Of a DNA stretch of 64,000 nt, positions 50,052 to 59,132 are shown piece by piece. The position numbers and the translations under genes were made by a program. The DNA is taken from NCBI RefSeq assembly GCF_014698045.1, contig NZ_JACJSE010000005.1:248001-312000 (forward strand), written 5' to 3'. A model generated the notes under the pieces. It was not told the DNA's origin, searched no databases, and saw nothing but the letters and a program-made list of their open reading frames with translations. This DNA is from Aulosira sp. FACHB-615 (GTDB lineage Bacteria > Cyanobacteriota > Cyanobacteriia > Cyanobacteriales > Nostocaceae). Every line of letters begins with the position of its first letter. Position 1 is the stretch's first letter.

Positions 50052-51545
50052 TTACTTTAATTTTTCTACCGAGACTGTTGCCACTACCTGATCTACATTC
50101 ATCATGGCGGTAATTGTGGGTTCACTCCAGCGAGATAACCAAGCAGGTTGAATACCAAAAATCACAATGATTACAGCTAACACGACAGATGGCAGGCGAT
50201 CGCTCCAGTAAACTCGTGGTAAATTATCTACCTGTGCAGACAAGCGTCCAAAGAATGCCTTGTTCATCAGAATTAAGAAGTAAACCGCCGTCAAACCAGT
50301 TCCCAGCATCGATATTAAGGTTTGCACTGGGAAAACAGTAAAACTGCCCCGGAAAATCACAAATTCTGAAATAAATCCGACCATCCCAGGGATACCTGCA
50401 CTGGCCATCACTCCCAAAACCATCAAACTACCAATCACCGGCATTCCGCGTTCAGGATTTAATAAGCCGCGAATCACGTCTAAATCACGGCTACCTGCTT
50501 TTTTGTATATTACGCCAACCAACAAAAACAGCAGGGCAGAAATCAAACCGTGGCTAATCATTTGCATCACAGCACCCAAGACACTCAGAGGTGTAGAAGC
50601 CGCCGCCGCTAACAATACATAACCCATGTGTCCAATTGAACTATAGGCTACCATTTTTTTCATGTCCGTTTGGGCGATCGCGCAAGATGCACCATAAAGC
50701 ACACTTACGACTGCCCAAGTTGCTAACCAAGGCGCGACATAACTCCAAGCATCGGGTAACAAGTTCATCCCAAACCGCAGTAAGCCGTAAGTCCCCAATT
50801 TCAACAGCACTCCAGCTAACAATACAGAAATGGGTGTAGAGGCTTCAACGTGGGCATCAGGCAACCAAGTGTGGAAGGGAACCAGTGGTATCTTAATCCC
50901 AAAACCGACCAAAAGCCCTACTAGCAATAAGATTTGTGTGGCTAGTGGTAAAGATGCTGCATTCAAGTTAGCTAAGGCAAAATTGGAACCACCACTCAGC
51001 CAAACCATACCCAGGAAACTTGCCAAAATCAAAATCCCAGATATGGCTGTGTAAATTAAAAACTTGGTGGCGGCGTAACCTCTTTTCGCACCACCCCAAA
51101 TAGCAATTAGCAGATACAGGGGAATCAGTTCCAGTTCATAAAATAGGAAGAATAACAGTAAATCCTGTGCCAAAAAAGCACCTGTTACCCCTGTGCTTAA
51201 CAGTAATATGAGCGAGTAATACAGTCGGGGACGTTGCTGGGAACTATCGCTGCTAGAGATAGCAATACAAGTCAACAGTCCATTTAACACCAGTAGCGGC
51301 AAAGATAAACCATCAATTCCAAGGTTGTAACTTAACCCGATGGCATCTACCCAAGGAATAAACTCACTAAACTGTTGACTAATTTCTCCTGGGTTGAATT
51401 GAATGGCGAGAAAAACTGACCACAAAAAGGTAGTACCAGCACAGACAAACGCCATAACACGGGCAAGTTTGCCATCCAGAACAGCAGGCCAAAAACCAAT
51501 GATGATTGCGCCTAACAATGGCAGCACAATTAATGCACTCAGCAT
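50052..51545 (-). CDS. ndhD: NDH-1 CO2-uptake subunit NdhD (NdhD3/D4 type)
   Basis: 497 residues, about fourteen helices. NuoM-type proton channel signatures: FLFYELELIPLYLLIAIWGG with the key Glu, KIPLVPFHTWLPDAHVEAST, and TDMKKMVAYSSIGHMGYVLL. Its place between an NdhF and a CO2-hydration gene shows it belongs to the specialised NDH-1MS or MS' complex, not the respiratory complex. Start ATG 51545; the upstream spacer to ndhF is full of gggagta and cagcact heptamers. Whether it is NdhD3 or NdhD4 needs a tree. Confidence 0.95.
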   Translation of the reverse strand: MLSALIVLPLLGAIIIGFWPAVLDGKLARVMAFVCAGTTFLWSVFLAIQFNPGEISQQFSEFIPWVDAIGLSYNLGIDGLSLPLLVLNGLLTCIAISSSDSSQQRPRLYYSLILLLSTGVTGAFLAQDLLLFFLFYELELIPLYLLIAIWGGAKRGYAATKFLIYTAISGILILASFLGMVWLSGGSNFALANLNAASLPLATQILLLVGLLVGFGIKIPLVPFHTWLPDAHVEASTPISVLLAGVLLKLGTYGLLRFGMNLLPDAWSYVAPWLATWAVVSVLYGASCAIAQTDMKKMVAYSSIGHMGYVLLAAAASTPLSVLGAVMQMISHGLISALLFLLVGVIYKKAGSRDLDVIRGLLNPERGMPVIGSLMVLGVMASAGIPGMVGFISEFVIFRGSFTVFPVQTLISMLGTGLTAVYFLILMNKAFFGRLSAQVDNLPRVYWSDRLPSVVLAVIIVIFGIQPAWLSRWSEPTITAMMNVDQVVATVSVEKLK

Positions 51546-51560
51546 AGTTTCGAGAGAATT

Positions 51561-51650
51561 AGGGAATGGGGAGTAGGGAATTGGGAGTAGGGAGTAGGGA
51601 GTAGGGAGTAGGGATTAGTATTGTTTACTCAGCACTCAGCACTCAGCACT
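51561..51650. repeat. gggagta and cagcact tandem arrays between ndhD and ndhF
   Basis: Units of gggagta (about 51561-51616) followed by cagcact units (about 51626-51650), reaching the ndhF stop codon at 51652. The two gene partners are thus separated by a variable-length repeat. Confidence 0.9.
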
Positions 51651-51651
51651 G

Positions 51652-53508
51652 TTAAAAATGCAAGTTGTTCAGCAGTCCTAATGACCAACTGATGAAGAAA
51701 CCCAAAATGCTGATCACAACCAGGATGGTGAACATATAGCCTTGAGATTGGCCAGAAATGCTGTACCTTAAACTTTGCCCACCAAAAATGGTGAAAATAC
51801 CCACAAAGTTTACTAAGCCATCAACAAGATAGCGATCGCTCCAAGCCGATATCCTAGATAAAAAGGCGACTGCCCCAACTACTGTCACCCGATAGATCCT
51901 GTCTATGTAAAAATCGTAACCCAACAAGTCTTGTAAGAATCGCCATACCAAAATTCTGGATCTTGACCAAGCTTTATGCAGGTACATTGTTGAACCAATA
52001 CCTACTCCAACTACAGTCGAAACCAGCAATGTTGATACTACATACCAATTAATACTTTCCCGGCTGGGCAGTAAGTACCATTGCTGAAGCATCAGGGGTA
52101 GTAGTAAGGTCATGATGGTCAGCGTTACCATTGGCAATGCCATCTGCCAGCCGACTTCCGGTGTACGGCGAGTTTTTTGCTGTGGTTTACCCCAAAAGAT
52201 TAAGCGAAATACCCGCGTCAAGTTTAAGGCTGTGAAACCATTTACAATGACTAAAATGGCAATTACCCAAGGGCTAATAGCCACCAAACCATCAGCCCAG
52301 GACAACATTGCCCAAAAGCTTCCCAGTGGCAGTAATGTAATCATCCCAGCCGCACCCACAACAAAGGCGGTAGTGGTAGCTGGCATCCGCGACCATAAAC
52401 CGCCCATTTCAGTTAAATCTTGGGTATTGGTGGTATAAATTACCGAACCCGAACTCATAAATAATAATGCTTTGGCGATCGCATGGGTCAACAGCAGCAT
52501 TAAAGCTACGCCTCCTTGCTGCATCCCTACCGCCAAAAACACCAGTCCCATGTATGCACTAGTGGAGTGGGAGAGCGATCGCTTAATATCAATTTGAGCC
52601 AAAGACACCAAAGTGGCCCCTACTGCCGTCACTGAACCCATGACTATCAGCGCATTCAACGCCACTGGTGATAAAGCCAAAATTGGTTGCAGTTTGTAGA
52701 GTAGATAAGCACCACCAGCGACTACCAGCGAATTTCGCATCACCGAAGCTGGGTTTGGCCCTTCCATCGCTTCATCTAACCATAAATGCAAAGGAAACTG
52801 AGCGCATTTACCTGCTGGCCCCGCAATTAATCCTAAACCTAGTAATGTAGAGGCCACTGGGCTTAATTCTGCGGTTTGCGCCCACTCATACAAATCCGAA
52901 AAATTCAAACTGCCAGCCCAACTCGAAAGCGTCACCACAGACATCAGCAACAACAAGTCGCCCACCCGCTTAGTTAAGAAAGCATCCCGCGCTGCTGTCA
53001 CCACCAAAGGTTGTGCGTACCAAAAACCCACCAGCAGGTATGTAGATAGGGTCAGGACTTCGAGCAAAGCATAACTGAGAAATAAAGAGTCACTAACAGC
53101 TAAACCACTTAATGCCGCTTCAAAAAATCCCAGTAGCCCAAAAAAGCGTGCTAAAGACCAATCTTTTTCTAGATAGCCCAAAGCGTAAATTTGTGCCAAC
53201 AAACTTAAGCCAGTGATTAAAACAGTCGCCCCAATACTCACAGGCGATAGTTCTAATGCAAAGGATAAGTTTAAATCTGCCGCTTGAAACCAACTAACCA
53301 GTAAATTCTCTGGTTCTCTGTCCCAAACATCTTTAAAGACAAACAAGCTATGGGCAAAACCCAAAACAGTAGTCAACAAGTTGATATAAGCTGCTGGTCT
53401 AGGGCCTGTCCTTCTAATGACTCCCATCGCCCAGGGCAAAGTTAAAAGTGCGCCTATCAAGCTATACAAAGGCACACACCAACTTGTTGAAAATAGAAAC
53501 TGATTCAT
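51652..53508 (-). CDS. ndhF: NDH-1 CO2-uptake subunit NdhF (NdhF3/F4 type)
   Basis: 618 residues. NuoL-family features: FLSYALLEVLTLSTYLLVGF with the key Glu, AGKCAQFPLHLWLDEAMEGP, SLAQIDIKRSLSHSTSAYMG, and a C-terminal lateral helix region (about 500-618). It is the distal proton-channel subunit that, with NdhD, carries the CO2-hydration protein. Starts MNQFLFSTSWCVPLYSLIGA at ATG 53508. The gene heads the minus-strand set ndhF-ndhD-CO2 hydration protein, and diverges from the carboxysome operon across a 656-base spacer. Confidence 0.95.
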   Translation of the reverse strand: MNQFLFSTSWCVPLYSLIGALLTLPWAMGVIRRTGPRPAAYINLLTTVLGFAHSLFVFKDVWDREPENLLVSWFQAADLNLSFALELSPVSIGATVLITGLSLLAQIYALGYLEKDWSLARFFGLLGFFEAALSGLAVSDSLFLSYALLEVLTLSTYLLVGFWYAQPLVVTAARDAFLTKRVGDLLLLMSVVTLSSWAGSLNFSDLYEWAQTAELSPVASTLLGLGLIAGPAGKCAQFPLHLWLDEAMEGPNPASVMRNSLVVAGGAYLLYKLQPILALSPVALNALIVMGSVTAVGATLVSLAQIDIKRSLSHSTSAYMGLVFLAVGMQQGGVALMLLLTHAIAKALLFMSSGSVIYTTNTQDLTEMGGLWSRMPATTTAFVVGAAGMITLLPLGSFWAMLSWADGLVAISPWVIAILVIVNGFTALNLTRVFRLIFWGKPQQKTRRTPEVGWQMALPMVTLTIMTLLLPLMLQQWYLLPSRESINWYVVSTLLVSTVVGVGIGSTMYLHKAWSRSRILVWRFLQDLLGYDFYIDRIYRVTVVGAVAFLSRISAWSDRYLVDGLVNFVGIFTIFGGQSLRYSISGQSQGYMFTILVVISILGFFISWSLGLLNNLHF

Positions 53509-54164
53509 TTAATTTGCTTACCTTTACAACTCTGCCTGAATTTTTTTTACCTTTTGAAAAATCATCTTTGACTTAGCTTTTTGGATGAAAATCTATGTTA
53601 AATTTGGTTTCTAAAAAATGTGTAATAATTTTTAGGATTGCAAAATTAATGCCTAAATGTCAGCTAACATAATTTATTTACATATTCAAATTCTCCACCT
53701 TTCATTGGAACCATACTCATTTGTAAATTTCTATTTCTGATGTTTAGCAGAGATATTTATCAGATATATTTAAAAAAGTTATATGCTTTTTAGATATTCC
53801 TATTTACATACCACAAAACGGAGGAAAGATAGAAACTGTAAAAGATGCAGTAGTTTTACCTTCCTCACCAGAGACGATTAGTCTTGGCTATGAACAGCGA
53901 TTTGGATATGTAATAAAAAAATTATAAAGCATAAGCGCCTGCTCTTGGAATCAGTGGACTTAAACAGAGCAGAAACACCGTATGACAAAGAATTAAGTTT
54001 TTTAAAACTTTTTTATTATAAACTATTATACTAATTTATATTGCCAGGGGAGCCAAGCTTTCCTATGCTTATTTTTGGAAGTGTCTTTTAGCTCAAGATG
54101 AGCTTCCCCGTCACAATTTTCAAACCACAGTACTGATTGGATTAAATTTTTAGGAGTTTCTGCG
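53509..54164. promoter_or_regulatory. Divergent control region between ndhF and the ccm operon
   Basis: 656 AT-rich bases with no convincing gene. An imperfect hairpin with ggaggaaagatag and ctaccttcctc-like text lies at about 53820-53870. ccmK2 has a clear TAGGAG nine bases before its ATG. Since a CmpR/CcmR-type regulator gene lies downstream of the ccm genes, its binding sites may be here, but AT-rich text gives too many chance matches to the LysR motif to choose one. Confidence 0.5.
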
Positions 54165-54473
54165 ATGCCAATTGCAGTTGGAATGATTGAGACAAAGGGC
54201 TTTCCAGCAGTAGTAGAAGCTGCTGATGCGATGGTTAAAGCCGCCCGTGTAACATTGGTAGGGTATGAAAAAATTGGTAGCGCCCGTGTCACCGTCATTG
54301 TGCGGGGTGATGTTTCGGAAGTGCAAGCCTCAGTTGCAGCTGGAATTGAAGCAGCCAGAAGAGTAAATGGTGGTGAAGTGGTTTCCACCCACATCATTGC
54401 TCGTCCCCACGAAAACTTGGAATATGTTTTGCCGATTCGTTACACAGAAGCAGTGGAACAGTTTCGCACTTAA
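54165..54473 (+). CDS. ccmK2: Carboxysome shell hexamer protein CcmK2
   Basis: 102 residues, a single BMC domain: GMIETKGFPAVVEAADAMVK, VTLVGYEKIGSARVTVIVRG (pore region KIGS) and THIIARPHENLEYVLPIRYT. It ends EQFRT with no C-terminal extension, as CcmK2 does. Hexamers tile the facets of the carboxysome, and KIGS lines the bicarbonate pore. First gene of the operon; ccmK1 follows after 88 bases. One distinctive change is GSAR where most CcmK have GSGR. Confidence 0.96.
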   Translation: MPIAVGMIETKGFPAVVEAADAMVKAARVTLVGYEKIGSARVTVIVRGDVSEVQASVAAGIEAARRVNGGEVVSTHIIARPHENLEYVLPIRYTEAVEQFRT

Positions 54474-54561
54474 CAGTCGATAATACAAAATGACTAACGG
54501 GGTTGCTTGCTTGAGCTAGGCTTTTGTTTGTTTGAGAAAATTTAAATAGGGATCAAAACTA

Positions 54562-54909
54562 ATGTCAATTGCAGTGGGAATGGTAGAAACACTTGGCTTT
54601 CCAGCAGTAGTAGAAGCTGCTGACGCGATGGTGAAAGCTGCCCGTGTAACCTTAGTAGGTTACGAAAAAATCGGTAGTGGTCGGGTAACAGTAATTGTGC
54701 GGGGTGATGTTTCCGAAGTCCAAGCTTCTGTAGCAGCAGGTGTGGAATCAGTGAAGCGAGTTAATGGCGGACAAGTGCTATCGACACACATCATTGCTCG
54801 TCCCCATGAAAACTTAGAATACGTCCTGCCAATTCGTTATACAGAAGACGTAGAGCAATTCCGGGAAAATGTTAACGCAATTCGACCTTTCGGCGGTAGA
54901 AGACCATAA
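54562..54909 (+). CDS. ccmK1: Carboxysome shell hexamer protein CcmK1
   Basis: 115 residues. BMC domain nearly identical to CcmK2 (GMVETLGFPAVVEAADAMVK; YEKIGSGRVTVIVRGDVSE) with the longer C-terminal tail ENVNAIRPFGGRRP that marks the CcmK1 form. It forms facet hexamers with CcmK2. ccmL begins six bases after the stop. Confidence 0.96.
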   Translation: MSIAVGMVETLGFPAVVEAADAMVKAARVTLVGYEKIGSGRVTVIVRGDVSEVQASVAAGVESVKRVNGGQVLSTHIIARPHENLEYVLPIRYTEDVEQFRENVNAIRPFGGRRP

Positions 54910-54915
54910 CATATA

Positions 54916-55218
54916 ATGCAAATTGCCAAAGTACGTGGCACAGTAGTTAGCACTCAAAAAGATCCAAGTCTTCGCGGTGTCAAACTACTGATGTTGCAGT
55001 TAGTGGATGAAGAAGGAAATACCTTACCAAAGTACGAGGTAGCAGCAGATACCGTAGGCGCAGGAGTAGATGAGTGGGTGCTAGTCAGCCGTGGCAGCGC
55101 CGCTCGTCAAATTCTTGGCAACGAACAACGCCCTTTGGATGCAGCAGTGGTGGCGATAATTGATACTATTCATGTTCAAGATCGCCTGATTTACAGTAAA
55201 AAAGACCAATATAGATAG
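54916..55218 (+). CDS. ccmL: Carboxysome vertex pentamer protein CcmL
   Basis: 100 residues of the EutN/CcmL family: MQIAKVRGTVVSTQKDPSLR, LLMLQLVDEEG, ADTVGAGVDEWVLVSRGSAA and AVVAIIDTIHV. Pentamers close the twelve vertices of the shell. No clear ribosome site; the close spacing to ccmK1 suggests translational coupling. Confidence 0.97.
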   Translation: MQIAKVRGTVVSTQKDPSLRGVKLLMLQLVDEEGNTLPKYEVAADTVGAGVDEWVLVSRGSAARQILGNEQRPLDAAVVAIIDTIHVQDRLIYSKKDQYR

Positions 55219-55326
55219 TCATTAGTCATTAGTCATTAGTCATTGGTTTGAGACAAAGAACAAAGGACAAGGGACAAGTGACCAAAGACTAACAGACAAA
55301 AAGCTTAATTCAGGAGGAATCTCGCA

Positions 55327-56997
55327 ATGGCAGTCAGCAGCACGGCGGCACCCCCAACCCCGTGGTCACGAAGTTTAGCTGAGCCAGAAATCCACAAAAC
55401 CTCATTTGTCCACTCCTTCTCCAACGTGATTGGAGATGTACGGATTGGTGCAAATGTAATCGTCGCTCCAGGGACTTCGATTAGGGCGGATGAAGGTACA
55501 CCTTTTTACATCGGTGAAAATACCAATATCCAAGATGGTGTAGTGATTCATGGGTTGGAGCAAGGCCGAGTCATCGGTGATGATGGCAATGAATACTCGG
55601 TGTGGATTGGGAAGAATGCTTCCATTACCCACATGGCTTTGATTCATGGCCCAGCGTATGTAGGGGATAGCTGCTTTATTGGCTTTCGCTCCACAGTATT
55701 TAATGCCAGAGTAGGCGCAGGTTGCATCGTGATGATGCACGCTTTAATACAAGATGTAGAAATTCCCCCAGGTAAATATGTACCGTCGGGAGCGATAATC
55801 ACCAGCCAGCAGCAAGCTGACCGTCTGCCAGATGTGCAGAACCAAGACCAGCAATTTGCCCATCATGTCGTGGGAATTAATCAGGCACTGCGGGCTGGTT
55901 ATCTTTGTGCTGCTGATAACAAATGTATTGCACCCATCCGGGATGAATTAGCTAAATCTTATACAAGTAGTAATGGTTTAACTGTTTTAGAGTTGGAAAG
56001 GAGTAGTGAAGTGGCGAGCAATAGCTTGGGTGCAGAAACAGTCGATCAAGTACGCTATCTACTGGAGCAAGGTTACAAAATTGGTACAGAACATGTAGAT
56101 CAAAGACGGTTCCGTACAGGTTGTTGGACTAGCTGTCAGCCAATTGAACCCAGATCATTGAATGAAGCCTTATCAGCATTAGAAGGCTGTTTGGCAGACC
56201 ATAGTGGTGAGTACGTGCGTTTATTTGGGATTGACCCCAAAGGTAAGCGTCGGGTGTTAGAAACTATTATTCAACGCCCAGATGGTGTAGTTCAACCAAC
56301 TACCAGCTTTAAAGCTCCCGCAAGTACAGGTAGTGCTGGCTACAACGGCAATGGTCATAGTAGCAGTGCTGGAATTGGTTCCATCAGTGCGGAAACTGTA
56401 GACCAAATCCGCAAACTCTTGGCTGGTGGCTATAAAATTGGGACAGAACACGTAGATGAGCGTCGTTTTCGGACTGGCTCTTGGGCTAGTTGTAAGCCGA
56501 TAGAAGCTACTTCAGCCGACCAAGTTGTAGCGGCCTTAGAAGAATGTATTGAAAGCCATCAAGGTGAATATGTGCGCTTGATTGGCATTGACCCGAAAGC
56601 TAAACGCCGGGTATTAGAAAGTATTATTCAAAGACCGAATGGCCCAGTTGCGCCCTCGAATGGCCAAAAATCTTACGCTGCTACCAGCAGTTATGGCTCG
56701 GCAACAGCAACAGCAACAGCGCCTGTCAGCAGCAACCGTTTGAATGCAGAAGTTGTAGACCAGTTACGGCAATTGCTGGCTGGCGGTTACAAAATTAGTG
56801 CTGAACACGTAGACCAAAGACGTTTTCGGACTGGTTCTTGGTCTAGCTGTGGCCAAATTGAGGCTAGATCAGAAAGAGATGCGATCGCAGCTTTAGAAGC
56901 ATACCTGTCTGAATATGAAGGTGAATACCTGCGCTTGATTGGCATTGACCCCAAAGCCAAACGTCGTGTGTTAGAAACAATTATTCAACGTCCGTAG
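55327..56997 (+). CDS. ccmM: Carboxysome scaffold CcmM: gamma-carbonic anhydrase plus three Rubisco-small-subunit-like modules
   Basis: 556 residues. The N-terminal gamma-CA (about 15-215) keeps all three zinc His (H75 in VVIHG; H102 and H107 in ITHMALIHG) and a Cys pair in AGYLCAADNKCIAPI like the redox pair that gates CA activity in Thermosynechococcus, so it is probably an active enzyme. Three SSU-like modules follow (about 234-316, 353-435 and 474-556), each with EHVDxRRFRTG and IDPKxKRRVLE. Cys content falls from module 1 (three) to 2 (two) to 3 (one). The protein links Rubisco within the carboxysome and tethers it to CcmN and the shell. GGAGG lies nine bases before the ATG. Confidence 0.97.
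   Translation: MAVSSTAAPPTPWSRSLAEPEIHKTSFVHSFSNVIGDVRIGANVIVAPGTSIRADEGTPFYIGENTNIQDGVVIHGLEQGRVIGDDGNEYSVWIGKNASITHMALIHGPAYVGDSCFIGFRSTVFNARVGAGCIVMMHALIQDVEIPPGKYVPSGAIITSQQQADRLPDVQNQDQQFAHHVVGINQALRAGYLCAADNKCIAPIRDELAKSYTSSNGLTVLELERSSEVASNSLGAETVDQVRYLLEQGYKIGTEHVDQRRFRTGCWTSCQPIEPRSLNEALSALEGCLADHSGEYVRLFGIDPKGKRRVLETIIQRPDGVVQPTTSFKAPASTGSAGYNGNGHSSSAGIGSISAETVDQIRKLLAGGYKIGTEHVDERRFRTGSWASCKPIEATSADQVVAALEECIESHQGEYVRLIGIDPKAKRRVLESIIQRPNGPVAPSNGQKSYAATSSYGSATATATAPVSSNRLNAEVVDQLRQLLAGGYKISAEHVDQRRFRTGSWSSCGQIEARSERDAIAALEAYLSEYEGEYLRLIGIDPKAKRRVLETIIQRP
55998..56013 (+). promoter_or_regulatory. Internal ribosome site and GTG start for short CcmM
   Basis: AAAGGAG (55998-56003 plus the base before) lies seven bases before an in-frame GTG (56011-56013) between the CA domain and the first SSU-like module. 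Translation from it would give a 328-residue protein (about 36 kDa) of three modules. In Synechococcus PCC 7942 CcmM35 is made in this way, so the feature is very likely functional. Confidence 0.85.
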
Positions 56998-57175
56998 AAG
57001 TGCTGAGTTGAAAGTGCTGAATCACCGAAGTTCAGAGCGGCGGCTTCCGCCGCTCCGGCTTCTCGCTGAGTTAAAGGCAAGTCAGTTTAGTAAACTACTC
57101 ATTTTATTTCTAAACTGAAGATGCTGTAATTGCACTCAGCACTCGGCACTTCTATCTTCCGAGGTTTAATTTTCC

Positions 57176-57922
57176 ATGTCTGTGCCGCTACTGCGCCTCC
57201 ACAATAACTTTGACCCTTATATTAGTGGCGAGGTGATCATTCATCCCAGTGCAGTATTAGCACCTGGTGTCATACTCCAAGCGGCTACCAACGGCAAAAT
57301 CATTATTGGCCCTGGTGTTTGTATTGGTATGGGGTCAATTCTCCAAGTCAATGAAGGAACCCTGGAAATAGAAGCAGGGGCTAACCTAGGAGCCGGCTTT
57401 TTGATGGTAGGAATCGGCAAAATTGGTACAAATGCTTGTATTGGTGCAGCCACAACAGTTTTTAACTGTTCTGTCGCACCAGGAACAGTCATACCACCAA
57501 GCTCAGTGTTAGGAGATACTAGTCGTCAGATTAGTCTTGCCGAAGTGCCAGCACCACCCATCAGTGATGCTGCTGTTCCTGATACTCAACAGCAACCACC
57601 AGAAGACAATAATTTAGGAGAAACTGAGGCCAAACCGATTTCTATTTCCTCTACTAATCTCTCCGCTTCTGCTTTCTTGGAGTTAACGCACCAGTCGATT
57701 TCGATTCCTCAACCTTCGCCCACACCTTCTGCCCAACCACCTCCGAACCAAAACGATGAAACTACTGCTAGTTCATCAGAAGTAAGTGCGGAAAATTCTG
57801 AGTCTCCAGATATATTTGGCACTCAAATTTATGGGCAAGGAAGTATTCACAGGCTATTAACAACATTGTTTCCCCATAGGCAATCCTTGAACAATCCTAA
57901 GTCTGACGAACCGCCTGAATAA
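57176..57922 (+). CDS. ccmN: Carboxysome core-shell adaptor CcmN
   Basis: 248 residues. N-terminal half is a left-handed beta-helix (about 10-120; hexapeptide text such as IIIGPGVCIGMGSIL and IEAGANLGAGF), which binds the CcmM CA domain. A long Pro/Ser-rich linker (about 125-210) leads to a C-terminal amphipathic peptide, GTQIYGQGSIHRLLTTLFPH, that inserts into the CcmK shell and drives encapsulation. The preceding 178-base spacer holds a ggcggcttccgccgctccgg hairpin (about 57040). Confidence 0.96.
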   Translation: MSVPLLRLHNNFDPYISGEVIIHPSAVLAPGVILQAATNGKIIIGPGVCIGMGSILQVNEGTLEIEAGANLGAGFLMVGIGKIGTNACIGAATTVFNCSVAPGTVIPPSSVLGDTSRQISLAEVPAPPISDAAVPDTQQQPPEDNNLGETEAKPISISSTNLSASAFLELTHQSISIPQPSPTPSAQPPPNQNDETTASSSEVSAENSESPDIFGTQIYGQGSIHRLLTTLFPHRQSLNNPKSDEPPE

Positions 57923-58061
57923 GTGTTAATTGTAAGTTGTCCCCTAAAGTTATGAAGTATGGATTATGAAGGATGAAAAAGACCGCTTTCATCTTTTATT
58001 CTTGATTCTTCAGCCTTTCGCTTACCTTTAGCATAGACTGTGAGTATCCTGGAGAATTCAC

Positions 58062-58859
58062 ATGGACACATATAATCAACAGTCCCTTAGTACTGTTCGG
58101 GCAGCATCACGTCGACGAGATAGAGATAACCTCAAGGATACTGCCTTGGGCTTGGTATCTACCCTCAGCTTTCCAGCCATAGTTGGCACGGCTGATATGA
58201 TGTTAAAATCTGCTGGGGTTCACCTAGTGGGATATGAAAAAATTGGCAGTGGTCACTGTACAGCAATTGTACGGGGTGGTATTGCTGATGTCCGCCTGGC
58301 AGTAGAATCAGGTGTACAAACTGCTGAACAGTTTGGTCAGTTGGTTTCTAGTTTGGTAATTCCTCGCCCGTTTCCCAATCTAGATGTAGTATTGCCGATT
58401 ACAAATAGATTAAGTAAATACATGGAGGAAGGAAGCTACAGTCGTTTGAGTAATTTAGCGATTGGATTAGTGGAAACGCGGGGTTTTCCGGCGATGGTAG
58501 GAGCTTGCGATGCCATGTTGAAATCGGCTGATGTGCAGTTGGCAGCGTATGAAAAAATCGGTGCGGGTTTGTGTACAGCTATTATTCGTGGTTCTGTGGC
58601 TAATGTCGCAGTCGCAGTGGAAGCGGGAATGTACGAGGCAGAACGGATTGGGGAATTGAATGCAGTGATGGTGATTCCGAGGCCTTTGGATGAGTTGGAA
58701 CAAACTTTACCTGTGGCAAGTTGTTGGATAGAAGAACGCCAACCCATCCAGATGCCAGTGAATATTAAGGAGCAAGTTGCTGAGTTAGAGGTACTTCAGT
58801 TGCCTGATTTAGCCAAGTTACCCACAAAAATTACTGAAGAATTATGGAAGGATGAATGA
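58062..58859 (+). CDS. ccmO: Carboxysome shell protein CcmO (tandem BMC)
   Basis: 265 residues with two BMC domains: first about 25-115 (LGLVSTLSFPAIVGTADMML, YEKIGSGHCTAIVRGGIADV, VIPRPFPNLDVVLPI), second about 125-215 (IGLVETRGFPAMVGACDAML, YEKIGAGLCTAIIRGSVANV, VIPRPLDELEQTLPV). Tandem-BMC proteins form pseudohexameric trimers; CcmO is needed for the beta-carboxysome shell. A C-terminal tail (about 216-265) is not BMC. GGAG lies eight bases before the ATG. It ends the operon ccmK2-K1-L-M-N-O. Confidence 0.95.
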   Translation: MDTYNQQSLSTVRAASRRRDRDNLKDTALGLVSTLSFPAIVGTADMMLKSAGVHLVGYEKIGSGHCTAIVRGGIADVRLAVESGVQTAEQFGQLVSSLVIPRPFPNLDVVLPITNRLSKYMEEGSYSRLSNLAIGLVETRGFPAMVGACDAMLKSADVQLAAYEKIGAGLCTAIIRGSVANVAVAVEAGMYEAERIGELNAVMVIPRPLDELEQTLPVASCWIEERQPIQMPVNIKEQVAELEVLQLPDLAKLPTKITEELWKDE

Positions 58860-59132
58860 TGAATTGTGAATTTTGAGGGATGAATCGTGGGAAAATTCTC
58901 CTCAGCATTCAGTATTCAGCATTCATCTTGGCTGGAAGGCATCTTACGCTTCGCTTGTTGTTTTGATCATAACTTTTACGGACTATAAATCAAATATCTT
59001 TCTTTTAATAGCGAAAATAGATTTTTCTCTATACTAAAACTCATAACTTTGTATGAGCGACACTGCTTGATTGGTAGGTGTTTAGTGATACTAGTTTTAT
59101 ATCTATAGATCGCTATTAGAGGAGAATCACCC

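Noticed and set aside
54026..54397. Minus-strand open frame across the ccmK2 start
   Set aside because: It is antisense to the highly conserved ccmK2 gene and has no family resemblance.
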